A stretch of 64,000 nucleotides of DNA from the NCBI RefSeq assembly GCF_004379255.2, contig NC_056046.1:8184001-8248000 (forward strand), written 5' to 3'. This document shows, one piece after another, positions 30,865-44,400 of this stretch. How positions within the stretch are numbered: the stretch's first letter is position 1; the number at the start of each line of letters is the position of its first letter. Source of the stretch: Salvia splendens. Taxonomy: Eukaryota; Streptophyta; Magnoliopsida; Lamiales; Lamiaceae. Below the pieces are notes generated by a model that did not search any database, was not told the origin of the DNA, and saw only the letters and a program-made list of their open reading frames with translations. The translations under genes and the position numbers were made by a program.

Positions 30865-33471
30865 CTAATCCAACCCTTTGCTATTCCACTACGATTTTGC
30901 GTTACAACATCTATGACTATTCAAAGTCTCGACTAGAAAAGCACCTCATTTCTTACTTCTTAGTATGAAGATTGGACATTTTAAAATTTTGTTAATCTTT
31001 CCCCACTTTATACGTACTAACAAAAGACCCTAATGAATTGTGTCATGACACTTCACTGAAATCAAGTCACCACAAAAAATATTCTAGAATTGAAGTACTA
31101 ACAAAAGAACACTAATGAATTAGTTTTCTTATTTTTAAAATTGAAGTACTATATTTAGTAGTCTAAGTTTTGACGAAATAAATATAACAACATAAATAAA
31201 TTTCATAATGGGCGTGACTGACGTAAGCATTCATAAATACTCCACTACCTAAAAAAAATATACTAGCATTCATTCGAAGAATCTTTCCATAATGCCATCA
31301 CATTCGAAAATCTTAAGAGCATCTTCAATGGCGGACGTCCGGTCGGACATCCGCGACGGGCGACCGGGACGTCCGCCATTGTAACGAAGCAACTCGGATA
31401 CGGACGTCGGATGTCCTCGGACGTCCGGGCGACGGGCGGGCGGACGTCCGCCATTGTGGCGTGGGTCGGACGTCCGGTATTAATTTTTTTTTAAAAAACT
31501 CTATATATACGGCTCGTTGAACTTCATTTCATTCGCACCACTTGTGTTAATTTTTTTTGTTTTAAAACTCTATATATACGATTGACGTTGATGTGATTAA
31601 TTTTTTTTGTTTTATTACTATGTAATTTTTTTTTTCGAATCATGTATGTTTTTTTTAATGAAGTTGTTAATCTTTCATGTTCGTATTCGTGTTGAAATTT
31701 TATTTCCGTAAACGTAAATTGCTTTATTTGTGAATTTGTGATTTTTTTATTGCGGGAAGTCCTAGTGGGAAGGGTGATGGGAAGAACAGATTGTGCAGGG
31801 AAAGTCCTAGTGACGTGGCAGTGGAATGGGAAGTCCTAGTGACGTGGCAGTGGGTGTTTTTGGGAAGTCCTAGTAGATGTCCGAGTGGGACATCCGTGCA
31901 TTGGAGATGTTCTAATAACAAAATAAAAAGCAAAATAAAACAAATCTATTAATAATTAACGGAAAATATTACACAAAATCGTTAAAATAATTCGAGAAAT
32001 ATACAATAATATAAAATACCAATTTTTTTTAGTAATTCACTGAAATCAATATTGGGTATAAAATTGGTTCAAATATATATGAAATTCAATGAAAAAATAA
32101 TAGTACTTCCTTCACCCTTTAAAATAAGAACTATTTTCATTTTAGTTCGTCCTTTAAAATTATACCACATATTTTTATTATTATAAGAACTATTTTCATT
32201 TTAGTTTGTCCTTTAAAATTATACCACATATTTTTATTTAATAATAAATTTTCTTTTCTATGAAGGGAGACCCATTATTTATTAATAATTCTTTAAATAT
32301 ATTTTCTTTTTATATTTTTAATGGAAATTTATATTTTTAAAGAAAGGAGCTAAGAATAGATTAGAAAGGAGCCGTAAAAATCGACCCCACTCACTCAACG
32401 CGACAAAAGGAGGCGCTGAAATTGAAGAAGCTTCTACACATGCTTTTCTTTGTCAATCTTCAAAACTTTGAAAATTCGTGGAAAATTTATCTCAACTTCA
32501 CCCACCATTTTTTCCATTTCTTCTTCTCTCACTCACTAGAATTGTTTGTTAATAATATTCAAGCACAAAACAGTTGTTATCTCTCTCTGTCTCTATCTCA
32601 TCTCTCTCTCTCTTTCTCTGCAGAAAAAAGGCAAATTTCCCAGAATCGATACTAAAAGGAGCAAGAAATCTCCAGTTCTAATCTCTTTTTCATGGTTATC
32701 TGCTATGAGTTTTTATAAATGTATATAGATATGTATATATGTTTTTTTCTGTTGGATCACAGATTTTTCTATTTTTCAAATATTTTTTGCAGCTGGATTT
32801 ATAGTTTTATTTGATAACGTAAACTTAATTTGCTGCAAAAATTCGTCATATGATGATCCAGTGGCAATTGAAATAAAGGTAGCTTTTACAGAAAATTTGT
32901 TGAATTTGAGTGCCTAGAAATACTTTAGTAGTATATCTGTAATTAACAACTATCAACTCGTTTTGTATTATCTGGAAAGTTCAAAGTTGTATTTGTGAAA
33001 ATTGACAACTTTGCTTCTTTGCAAATAATTTATTAGTGTATGTGTGAGAGGAGAGGAATATGTGGGGTTGTATCTATCATTTAAAAATTAATGCGGCTTG
33101 CCTACATTATTACTCATGAATCATCACAAACTTTGTTTTCTAGCTCAGATTTCCTTTTCCATCAGTTTTCAACAAGTCCCACAATTTATAAATATTTTTA
33201 TTTCACAAAAAATAATGTTGTTTACTTTGAGTTTTGCTGGTCAATTCAGTTTAGGTGGAATTTGAAGATAAACAGCCTCAAATTGCTCTAATTATCTCAT
33301 TTATTTTCCAAGACTTATTGACTTTTACGATTTTTTGAACCTTTCTATCTGCTCCCTCATATATGATTTATGAATATGTAAGTTGTAGAATCATAAATAG
33401 CTGTTTTGGATCATGTTTCCACTGTTCTTGAAATAAAACTCGCCCTCTCTCTCTCTAGGGAAAAAGAAACC
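30865..33471 (+). other. Intergenic DNA and promoter of CRK copy C
   Basis: No coding exon. It holds the Harbinger-type MITE (31317-31912), a 59-bp tandem duplication near 32125-32242 inside a MITE-like AT-rich stretch, a CT microsatellite around 32578-32622, and the leader of copy C. A TATA-like CATAAATAG lies at about 33391-33399, about 75 bases upstream of the ATG used. Confidence 0.55.
31317..31912 (+). mobile_element. PIF/Harbinger-type MITE (596 bp)
   Basis: Ends GAGCATCTTCAATGG and CATTGGAGATGTTC form imperfect terminal inverted repeats, flanked by TAA at 31314-31316 and 31913-31915, the 3-bp target of Harbinger elements. The left 150 bases are unusually GC-rich, with repeated GGACGTCCG palindromes. 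No ORF of note. The termini resemble the left end of the Harbinger element at 62695. Confidence 0.8.
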
Positions 33472-35951
33472 ATGAAGAAGACAAGGTTGATGATCAAATT
33501 AATGGTGATCATGCTATTACCAGCTGCATTATACGCAGAGCCAAGATCTCAGAAAATAAAGCAAATCTGTGGAACCCAACGTGAGCACAACACCACTCTC
33601 TTTGTGCCAAATTTTGTGGCCGTTATGGAGAACATAAGCACACAAATCCGGCTTTCAGGCTTCGGCGTGGCGGAGGTGGGCTCTGGGCCCGACAAGAACT
33701 ACGGATTGGCTCAATGCTACGGCGACCTTTCTCCCGTTGACTGCGTGCTGTGCTATGCCGAAGCCCGGACAGTCCTGCCGCAGTGCTATCCCGTCAATGG
33801 AGGGAGGATCTACCTGGACGGCTGCTTCATGCGGGCCGAGAACTACAGCTTCTTTGGGGAGCACACGGGCCCGACTGATCAGGCTGTGTGTGGGAACATA
33901 ACCCGGCCCCAACCAGCCTTCCATGAATCAGTCAGACAGGCGTTGTCGCAGGCAGTTTCAGCTGCACCGAGCAACTACGGCTATGCACGGGCCCAGGTGG
34001 CTGTGGCCCAGACGAGAAACCAGTCGGCCTACGTCCTGGCTGACTGCTGGAGGACGATCAGCCCTAGCGCTTGCCGAGAGTGCCTGGTGAATGCGTCTGC
34101 AGCCATATCGGGCTGCCTGCCTGCTTCTGAGGGCCGGGCACTCAACACGGGGTGTTTCATGAGGTATTCAGACGTCAATTTTCTCAATCCTGTACCTAGA
34201 AATGGAAGCTCAAGAGGTAATAAAACTAGTTAGAGTGTGTTTTTGTCTTGAGTTTTTGCCTTCCTTAGCCTTTTCTGATATAGGTCTTCTGCTGCTGCCA
34301 CTGCAGGCAGAACTATCGGCATTGTGATAGCAGCTATCAGTGCAGCAGCCGTCCTAATAATGGCGGCCATCATCGGATTTTACATACGGAAGAACAGAAC
34401 CATCCAAAAGAAGAGAAAAGGTACAAGCTAACACAATTTGTGAATGTCTTTCCTAGGTTAGACCTTTCCTGAGATGTTATCAGCAATTCGTGAGGCCCAA
34501 GCAATCTTAAGAGATTGATTTATTTCCTGTTTCAGGCGACGTGGAGAAACTAGTGAAGACCCTCCACGACCAAAGCCTAAACTTCAAACATTCCACACTA
34601 GAGAAAGCTACTGATTCTTTCAATGAAGCAAACAAACTAGGACAAGGTGGTTTTGGGACAGTGTATAAGGTCATCACTCAGAAATATCAGTAGAGAAACA
34701 AACCTCTTTATGCATGCGTGCTTTCTGAATTCTGATACAGGGAAACAAAATCTTGATGCAGGGAGTTTTGCCAGATGGGAGAGAGATAGCTGTCAAGAGG
34801 CTCTTCTTCAACAACAAACACAGAGCAGCAGATTTCTATAATGAAGTAAACATGATCAGTAGCGTCGAACACAAGAATCTTGTAAGGTTGTTGGGGTGCA
34901 GCTGCTCAGGACCAGAAAGCCTTCTTGTTTACGAGTTCTTGCCTAACAAAAGCCTCGATCGGTTCATCTTTGGTAATAAAGTACTCGTTTTCAGGTTCTA
35001 AAACTAGGTTTCTGGTCCAGCTTTTCAGTGGTGTATGTAGTAATCTTTGTTAATTGATTCACAGATTCAAGCAATGGTAAAGCACTCTACTGGGAGAAGA
35101 GACTCGAGATAATTATAGGAACAGCAGAGGGGTTAGTGTACCTTCATGAAAACACGAAAACGAGAATCATTCACAGAGACATCAAAGCGAGCAACATACT
35201 CTTGGATTCCAGATTGCGCGCTAAAATTGCAGATTTCGGGCTGGCTAGGTCCTTCCAAGAAGATAAAAGTCACATCAGCACAGCCATAGCAGGAACACTG
35301 TGAGTGTATCAATCATACTACTAGTTAAGTAATAAACTTATGAACACTAACTGATCCCAACAAAAATTCTTGAATCCACAAATTGCAGAGGATATATGGC
35401 CCCAGAATACCTAGCTCACGGCCAGTTAACAGAAAAAGTAGATGTTTACAGCTACGGAGTGCTTCTGCTAGAAATCATCACGGGCAGGCAGAATAACAGA
35501 AGCAAAACCACAGAGTATACAGACAGCTTGGTGACAATTGTGAGTTCCAAACATATCTACATATATATACTAATTCGATTTTCTTGGGACTAAACTAATT
35601 TGTATGGTTCAGGCATGGAACCATTTCCAGCGAAGAACAGTGGAGGAGCTCTTCGACCCCAACCTAATGCTGCATAACTACAGCACCATCGACATTAAGA
35701 GCGAGATTCTAAGGGCGGTTCACGTGGGACTCTTGTGCACACAAGAAATCCCTTTGCTACGGCCAACCATGTCTAAGGCGCTACTGATGCTAGTGGGCAA
35801 GGAGCACCTGCCAGCACCAACCAGTCCCCCATTCATGGATGATAAGACAATGGAATTCAACAATATCAGCTTGGACACGTCGCCAATCCTTAATAATGGC
35901 GATGCGGCCTCAGTTGCCAACCTTTCCCAGAGTCTTTTCCTTCCTAGGTGA
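33472..35951 (+). CDS. CRK2-like: CRK copy C: intact CRK2-like cysteine-rich receptor-like kinase
   Basis: Seven exons: 33472-34216, 34307-34420, 34536-34669, 34762-34972, 35065-35299, 35389-35539 and 35613-35951. They sum to 1929 bases, 642 aa. Signal peptide about 1-22, two Gnk2/DUF26 domains each with C-X8-C-X2-C ([26 protein letters not shown]), and a membrane span in exon 2 (about 250-274). The kinase has [40 protein letters not shown] and DVYSYG. All catalytic residues are present, so it should be an active Ser/Thr kinase at the plasma membrane. Exon phases match copy A exactly. The longer frame from 33406 begins at TTG and is rejected. CRK2 in Arabidopsis acts in immune and salt signalling and in growth; that role here is inferred. 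It is the only whole CRK copy in the window. Confidence 0.95.
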
Positions 35952-36311
35952 CCTAGAAGCTGAGTGTTTTAAGGGGAAACTTTGTGATGTATTGCTTTGT
36001 TGAGTTTTAGAGTTGAACTGCTTAGAGAGAGATTTTAGTGTAAATTAAATCATCCATGTTACATATACTCGCATATAAATTTTGACATTTTCACTCAACA
36101 ATATAGAGATACAAACAGATTTTAGTATGGATTAAGCATTAACTTATACATAGGAACAAAATTTCCAAGGGACTTGTGCTTGTGGGGAGGCTGATGTATA
36201 TACCATATTGCAACCTATACCATTGCTCAACAGATTCAGTAGTTGAAGAAAGCCAGCGCATGAAACTGAACCTGCATTCAGAAGATCCAGTCTGGTGGCA
36301 AGGGTACCTTC

Positions 36312-38680
36312 CTAACGAGTCACCACCAAATTCCCCATGAGCCCTGCACCAATCTCGTAGAACTTGGCCTCGGAAAAGCCCACCTCTCCAGCTAGCTGCT
36401 CCAACTCCTTTCCTGCATCGAAACACGAATAAGTTTATGGATTATATATTTTCACCCTCCTAGCAGTGGATAAAGTGATAATGCAATTTGTTTCTCATGG
36501 TTGAGTATTGGTACAATTGGTCACCAAAGTAGATTTGTTCCAAACATCATCCTTTCTATTTCAGTTTCCTCAAAGAAAATTGTATGTAGACATGTGAAAT
36601 AGGAAATATACCCGTCAGATATTCCTTGATTGAGCTCTTCAAGTACTGGTACTCGTCGGCTAGGGCATAGCCACTTGCAATCGGAACCACTATGTAATCA
36701 ATCATCCAATCCTGAAAAAACCAAGATATGTAATGAGATCCTTAAAACACACACACACACACACAACTGTAACTTGGTTTAAGTGATTGTTTAGGAACAT
36801 CAGAGCTAGATGTTATGTGCACAAGACATTATTTGCTTGCTTATTGTTGGAGATAAATGTTTAGAGAAATCAGTTCTAATAAATAGACATTAGACACAAG
36901 GCTTATATGAGTATTACAAAGAAGGTAATTTATAGCACTAAAAATTAGTTCAGTAAATACCTGGACAGAAGAGTTTAATGAGCTAGTGCTTTTGTTGAAG
37001 TCAAGAATAGATACTTTTGAACCAGGTTTCAGAACTTTATACATCTCCTCCATAGCTTTTCTCCTATCTACAATATTTCTCAAGCCATAGCCAATGGTTG
37101 CGGCATCAAATGAGGATCTAGGGAATGGTAAATCGGCTGCATCTCCTTCAATCCACCTAAGATGAATCAAGGTTCATGAATGGGGTAAAGACATAAAGCT
37201 TCAAGGGACATTTTAGTCACTTTGGCCATCTTCAAAGTTTGGCTGCAAGATAGGATATGCTTACTCGATGTTCTTGTAACAGGCCTTTGCTTGCGCACTC
37301 TGGCGAGTTGCAGCAATTTGTAACTGCTCCTTTGAGAAATCGAGAGCAATCACCTTTCAATGCCAATAGTCAAAGTGAGTCTAAGATGCTTATCACTTGC
37401 ATGAACTATTCATGAGTTTCAAAAATGAGACACAAGATGCACCCTAGCACGAGCTATCCAGCTCGACAGGCCAAAATGCCCATAAATTATGGGAACTGTA
37501 CTTCTAAAACTATTAACAGTTAAGCTTGCTGAATATAATGACAAGAAGATTCTGACCAGAGTACATCTTAAAAAACATCAAATTTAACCTCTCTAATCCT
37601 GTAAACACTCAACCAACTGTAGATTTATTAGTGCCTTAGTCGACTATATAACAAATCAAGCAAGCGGCAATGCTTAGAATCTCAGCTAACCGACGGACAG
37701 TCATTGAGCAAAATAAGAAACAGCAGATAAATATGCCTAATAGTTAGGATCATTAGATGGAAAAAAGCAGTCGGAAAAGTAAAGAAGACAGAGAATATGG
37801 TGAGGAAAGCAAACCTTGCCACTGATTCCAACTTTTTCAGACAACAGAAAAGCCAAATCCCCACTTCCACAACAAACATCCAACACAGTATCTCCTTCTT
37901 TAACTCTGTTTTCACATTGAAAATGAACCTTACTATTTATAATCAGCTCAACACTGACCTCACCACATTAACATTTTGTACTTCATAAGTTTTACTAGTA
38001 TTCTATTTTGAAAAAAAAATGTGCAATCCTCACCCACAGAGAACACAGCACACATGAAACAATGAAAAAAATAGTAAACTCATAAGTCATACCAAGCCAA
38101 ATTCAAACTTAATATTATCGAATTAGGTCCTGCAGTGTTTCCGTATTACAAATACAATACTCCTATTTGATTTCAAAATTCATTTCTGTTTAATTTAGCC
38201 TAAATTAGTAACCGTGCATCAAATTGAATCAGTTGGGAGGTTATTTCTTGCATCTGCAGGCATAAAATTGTTTATCTCTATAGCTATATCATAGTATTAA
38301 CACTTCCAAAAATTCACAAAATGCAAGATATGAGAGAGAGAGAGGAAGCAGGATATATACCCGCTCCAGGAAACAGCCATCCTCTTCCACACTCTATGCA
38401 TTCCTAAACTTAACAAATCATTCAACTGCAAAGAAAAGCCTCATAATCCAAAATTCAATCTGAGATAATGGAAAATATCACTATCCCAAGCTAAATTGAG
38501 ACGTTAAATGAAGATAAAGCTTAGAGAAATGGAGGTGCTAACGTTATCATAGACAGGGGCAATGCGGTTAAAAAGCGCCTGCCTGTCAGCAGCGCACCTG
38601 ACCGGTCTGATAATGGACCGTGACGCCGGCCGATGCCGGCCACCGGCTGTGGACGGAAAAGCAAATTGAAGTGCAGCCAT
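36312..38680 (-). CDS. MENG: 2-phytyl-1,4-naphthoquinone methyltransferase (phylloquinone synthesis)
   Basis: Seven exons on the minus strand: 38543-38680, 38361-38425, 37815-37905, 37265-37353, 36961-37156, 36612-36711 and 36312-36412. Total 780 bases, 259 aa. UbiE/MenG-family SAM-dependent methyltransferase: motif I VLDVCCGSGDLAF (about 73-85), then VIALDFSKEQL, NIEWIEGDAADLPF, GYGLRN and VLKPGSKVSILDF, ending MGNLVVTR. The first ~30 residues (rich in Ala, Ser, Arg) fit a chloroplast transit peptide. The length is close to the 261 aa of At1g23360. The enzyme carries out the ring methylation that completes vitamin K1, the photosystem I electron carrier. An out-of-frame ATG five bases upstream (38685) overlaps the start. 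Convergent with CRK copy C. Confidence 0.94.
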
Positions 38681-39217
38681 TTCATTGTTTTTTAATTTTT
38701 AAATTATTTTATATATATGACCAGTCATGATTGGTGAGCGTCTATTTTCAAACCAGCGGATTCATAATTATAGATTCCATGCTATATTGAATAATTTAGA
38801 ATTGAAAATGGGAAAAGTAATACTAGTACTCTAAAGATTAATCGAAATATAAAAAATGGAGATGGTTAATCGCGTTGTAAGAAAAAATACATACTAGGAG
38901 TGTAAAATATAACATAATGTGTGTTATTGCAATTTAGTACTATTAACGAATTTTCAAAACTTGAATTGATTTTAAATGCCTACTTGATCAATATTACTAG
39001 GTCACTGGGCCAATAACTAGGCACAAAAAAAGAACAAGGGAAAATCAAGAATGAACCAACCCCAGCAGGGACAAGAGCATTTTTTTTTATATAATTATTA
39101 TATTCGATACTGAAATATTAGAGCAAGTCACATAAATTTCTTCTAAGAATATACATAGTGATTGCATTTAACAATGTCTAGAGACAAAAACACATAACAC
39201 GGAGTGTATTTATAAGG

Positions 39218-40534
39218 TCATTCTCCATTCATAAATAAATGTCCAGAGAGATTTTCCATCATAGCCAAATGCATATTCTCCGAAGGTTTCCAGTGCCTCT
39301 TCCTTTGGTTTATGAACCAGTTGTTTATCTGCTTCTGGTCCAGCCCTGTCATCTCTGCCAGCGAGACCTTGTCTACTTCCTGCACGCCATCGTCATTGAT
39401 ATTTCATGACGTACAACTTCAGCATACAATAAATGTAGAATATATGCCCATCTCGGATTGTTTTTCATGCACTGTCTAAGATTGATTGTTAAGTAGTATA
39501 GTAGTATATCACATAATAACATAGATACCGTGATCATGACATTGTCCAAATTTATCACAAATATGAATTATGCAAATTTAGATTGAATATCATATGGGGG
39601 ACAAATTTAGACTGATCAACTCGTTAGCTCACATTTGGATTTATGTCGGATTACATTTCATGCAAGCCATGTTTTGTATCAAGAAAGATATAGGAAATGG
39701 TTAAGAAGATCATAAATTCATAATGTAATCTTACTCCATGCCACTGTCTTAACATTTCTGAATATGGACTAGGCAAATGTACGGTGAATGTAAATCAGGA
39801 AGAGGAATCTATCTAGGATTGATTTTTCACAAAATCATGTTTCATGCCAAGAAATAAAGCAATAGAAAACAAAAATATAAGCGACTTGGGTCGAGATACT
39901 ACTCACTGTAGGATAAGGCCATTTATAATGAATGTTCCACCATTCAAGCAATTTCTGCCTAGCCTCCTTCGGCAACTTGCCTTTCTTCTTCTTCTTCGAG
40001 AATTCTAGCTTTAGGTTATTGATGTGGTCACCATACAGGCGCAAGAGTCTATCTTTCAGTTCTCGATCCTCAGTTTTCGTCTGAGAGTCAGTAGCCTCTG
40101 TCTCTCCTCCACTTAGCTCCTCGTCAGATGATAAACCACCATCATCTTACGGACAAAAGTAAGAAGAAAATCACATTATGTAATTGCAAGAATGAAATAC
40201 AGTCATTTTGTTTTCTAAACCGGTCATAGTGTGTAAATCATAATAAGCACGAATTGAAAATTGTAAGAGTTCACTGCATAAGAGAAACAATTATTTAGTT
40301 TTGTTTACATTCATGTTTCAAATTCTATGAAATTTCTCTCTCTCTTTTTACCTTTTGCCAAATAAGTATATATGTGGTACTTGGTAGTGTGTCTGCAACT
40401 CTCTCAAAGTAGATAAATTAAAAAAAATATACAAGTAACATTGAAAGAGAAATTTTTAGCCCAAAATAAAATCAGCCAATCCTGATTGGCTGAACTAAAA
40501 GTAAGCCCAAGCCCAGAACTAGATATTGGTCCTA

Positions 40535-40589
<55 letters not shown>

Positions 40590-43500
40590 AGATGATCGGA
40601 CTTGTCCTAATAAGAATTTAATAAAATTCTATACGAAAAAAATATCGGTTGCCCCAAAAACTTAATTTCAATACATAAAGCCTAAATACAATATGAATGG
40701 TCTGGCCCCACTCATGACGGGCCCAGCAACTTTATCAAACAGCAGTCAACGGCTATTCATGTCTCTATCTCTACCCCACAAAAATTAAGATCCAAAAAAA
40801 AAATCACAATCGGTAACGAAATTCATCCACTCAAATTTCAACACACAATCACATAGCAAAAATCACTAATTCCTATTACCATAAAAATACACAAATGAGT
40901 ATATGAGTTTGTATTAAAATGGACGAAGAATAAAAAACAAGAGCGGGCCCACAAATTATATACATATAGAGAGAGAGGGAGCAAAAAGATAGGGCCCATA
41001 TTTCGAAAACAAGCATTTAAAGGCAAGAGAAGGTGGGATGATAGCAGATGTGTGTGTGCATGTGTGGGTGAAAAAAGTGGGCCGGGCTTCAGCGTAAACC
41101 CCGGGCGCCCCATGTGAAAAAATTAGACCACCCGCTCTATCCGGGTTTTCGCCTACTGCCCCACCTTCTCTCACTATTTTTGTTCAATGAATGAAAAAAT
41201 GTATGGTGGGGGAAAAGGAAGGGAGAGAAATAAAATCTCACAACAGTAATACTACTGCAAACTAAGTATATCAACATATATAAAACTATGCACTAGCATA
41301 AATACGATATTTATCAAGCCCCACATACATAATATTACAACTTTATGCGGAGGATTAGACATGGAAAGCATAAATACTTTATGCAAATTCTCAGACTACA
41401 TACACAAGCATGATGCACAAAACGTTTTACATATTACGCCACGCGCAGTCGACCATGTAGGAGAAAGCATCGATCTTAGGATGTCGTCACGCGGAGATAC
41501 AAGTGGACATAATAAGCATGTGGAAACAGTGTTTTAGTGTGCCATTAAGATCCTGTGTTAAAGCATTTAAGAGTGTAATTAAGAAAACAAAGACCACTAG
41601 ACTCTAACTGAAAATGGAAATGGAATATATCCGAAAAGTTAGATTGTACTTTCAATCATAATAAAATACTCCATATATATATAGCTAATGGCAGCTGTTA
41701 ACACTTCTAATCTTTTCCTAATCTAGATCTTTATCTCCTAATCTCATCCACCATTATAATAAGTTCATCAGCAGCAGTGCCAGTTCTAAACTCTGCAGCT
41801 GTCACAAGCATGTATACTAAGTAGATGGAAAGGCATAAATCATGGCAACTTTTCGTGGTCGAGCATGTAGGCTTAGACCTTATTAAAGCATGCAACTGGG
41901 ATCGAAATCAGATCCTAATTGTACTTATCACACTAAACTACTGTTGTTGTGCTAATTATTAGTATAATCAAGAACACATAAATCCACTGTGTAGCAGAAT
42001 CCGAATGGGAAAGCATGACATTATTCAAATATTTAAGCCACATTAGCATGTGAGTGACTAGTACTACTAAGACTCATACACTTCATACCACCATACAAAG
42101 AGGAAAAACAATATTGTCACATTAATAAATGTTTATTTTAGCTTTAAGAAAATGTGTGTTCATCTAAGTACAATTCTATTTATTTTAATAAAACAATTCA
42201 GGTGTAGACACGGCTTTAACTGCACACCAGTTAGCAATTAGACAATTACCAATGTTTTCTCAGCTTTCATGAAGGCTGAGCCAAAACTTGAAAGTTGGAA
42301 CTTGAAACACATTTTAATAATCACGGCCACAGGCAGCAGCATACCAGATTTAAAAGAATATATAAGCATAACTCAATTTCCAGACAATTATTCAATATCC
42401 TTGAAAATAGAAAACCTATGCAGCATTTCACTAAATCATAGTACTCCATTGTTAAAGTTTACTTCTATATCTCACAGTTCGGACCAAGTCGTCCTATTCC
42501 ATTGTTAAAGCTTAACATTCGGGACCAAAGAACATCAAATTAACATGACGGAAACAAGGCACATTGGCACCAAATGTTATTAGACTTTGCTAATACGATA
42601 AGTTTTGAAGTCCATTTATAGAGTACATATTTATACATGTGAAATTTCATAATATATGAATATAAATTATAAAATGAAAAAAACACTATTGGGCAAAAAA
42701 GAGAGCAGTGCTAGGCATGTCATCTGGGCTATTGATACGTCAAAATCAGAATCTATAGCAATGAATGGTTTATTTTCAAGCTTTTATTTTCCTCTGACAC
42801 AAAACAACCAAAGATCAATGTATAAAAGGAAAACGTTTAATGAGCAAGAACCCAGGACGACCAGAATGAATGTATAGACACCAATCTTAGAAGAAGAAAA
42901 AACATATGAAAAGTGAAAAAACTGAACTCAAACTGATACGAGAAAACAAAGGTAAAGTGATGGCAACAGTGTTGCTAGATTTTAACGTGGTTGGTTCACT
43001 ATTTCGTACAGAAATTGGACTCCACACAAAATAAAATAAAATAAAATAAACACATGCTACATTGCAAAAAAACAGTCATGAACAAACATACAAAATTTAA
43101 CACGTATATATACATAGCCGTAGCAAATGAACAAAGCTCACTTTCAATTTTTTAGGGTTTCTTTTTGGTGTTTGTTGATTCAGTGTTCAACCATTTTGCA
43201 GTAAATTAAGTGCGATATTTTAACTCAGTATGAATGCATGAAACGATCTGTGAACTTAAGCAAGCAAGAGAGAGAGAGAGAGAACCATTGCATAAATTGC
43301 CTAATTGAGTCTCGATTTTGTTGAGGAAGGAGGTGGCCTCATCAAAAGGCCTTGATAAATCCCTTTTATACTTCACCAATACGTCACAATATGTTTCCTG
43401 AATATGACAAAAAAATTTAAAGAGGAAGACATCAAGAGTTATTTAATTTTTTAGGTAAAAAGATTAATTAGCAAGGAGGAAAAGGATGAAAATGTCAAAA

Positions 43501-44277
43501 CTTGAAGATCCTAGCATAAAATAACTGTTTTTGCAGATAGACTTGCTTGTGAGTGTGTATGTTTTACGGTTATAGAGAGAGAGTACCATGAACTCGTCGA
43601 GCTCAGGATCAACTTCAAAACACATCGAGACGGCGTCGTGTTTACACGCGTCTCTTTCTGGCCGGATTTCGTCAAGTAAACACGCTATCTCTGGCGGAGC
43701 TCCGACCTGCAAAAATCAATAGAAGAAAAGCAATCACAGCTCACATACAGATCATCATCAACAACGTTTAGAGAGAGAGAGAGAGAGGAGTGGAGAAGCA
43801 ACCAATTAGTTAGGTCACACTTCAAAAAAGTGAATGAAGTGAAAAAATCTATAAACCTAATCAAGCCAGAACCACAATTTTCCCCCAAAAATTGGGGAGG
43901 GAATTAGCGACGAGATCAAAATCGCGATCATCAGTTGCATACTGTCTCACCTTTTGGCAATCGATGAAAGCATCGAGCAGTTTCGGATAGGAAGGATGAG
44001 ATGCAATTTTAGCTTTGATCACGGTGGAAGCGTGCTCCTGATCGTGATCGCCGCCGCGGACGTTAATGGAAGCCGATTCCGACACCGCCGAGCACTGGAA
44101 TCCCAATTCCTCCGATTCAAACCCCGGAATCCGCTGGTGGTGCTGATCGCCGCCGGGAACAAAAGTCTCATAGTGATAGCCGCCGTATTCGGCCGCCATC
44201 ATCAGATTATCCGGCGACATTAGCGCCTTGTCTGCGTAGAAATCACCAGCTGAATGAATTCCGTACATTTCGTCCAT
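39218..44277 (-). CDS. KNAT6-like: Class I KNOX homeobox transcription factor (KNAT2/KNAT6 type)
   Basis: Five exons: 43951-44277, 43587-43706, 43286-43397, 39907-40145 and 39218-39379. Total 960 bases, 319 aa. KNOX1 ([23 protein letters not shown]) and KNOX2 ([15 protein letters not shown] ... DPELDEFM) lie in exons 1-3. The ELK domain ([21 protein letters not shown]) and TALE homeodomain span exons 4-5, with the three-residue-extension type [11 protein letters not shown] and the recognition helix [20 protein letters not shown]. The protein maintains meristem and boundary identity and partners with BELL proteins. Start [12 protein letters not shown] is preferred over MKVVFG (44310), which lies almost on a TATA stretch at 44322-44332. 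Intron 3 is 3.1 kb, the usual long class I KNOX intron. The tail SGHLFMNGE is slightly divergent from KNAT6. Confidence 0.94.
40538..40587. repeat. (TA)n microsatellite in KNOX intron 3
   Basis: About 25 uninterrupted TA dinucleotides. The rest of the 3.1-kb intron (40146-43285) is AT-rich, with no coding exon or transposon termini that I can recognise. Confidence 0.95.
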
Positions 44278-44321
44278 CGCGGAAAAAGCAGCTCCAAATA
44301 CAACCTTCACACACGTTCGGT

Positions 44322-44400
44322 TTATATATATTGATGAGAGTTTCTAGAGAGAGAGATAGAGAGAGAGCGAGGTAGAGAGAGAGAGAGAGCTAAGATCGAC
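44322..44400 (-). promoter_or_regulatory. KNOX core promoter with GA/CT tract
   Basis: On the minus strand TATATATAAAC (44322-44332) lies about 45-55 bases upstream of the ATG. It is preceded by a CT-rich tract (44340-44392), the kind of GAGA-type repeat bound by plant BBR/BPC factors that repress KNOX genes. The binding is inferred. Confidence 0.5.

Noticed and set aside
33406..33471. N-terminal extension of CRK copy C
   Set aside because: It begins with TTG, lies near the predicted transcription start, and would bury the signal peptide.
44278..44310. KNOX start at MKVVFG (44310)
   Set aside because: Only about 12 bases from the TATA stretch, and family proteins start at the MD-type residue encoded at 44277.
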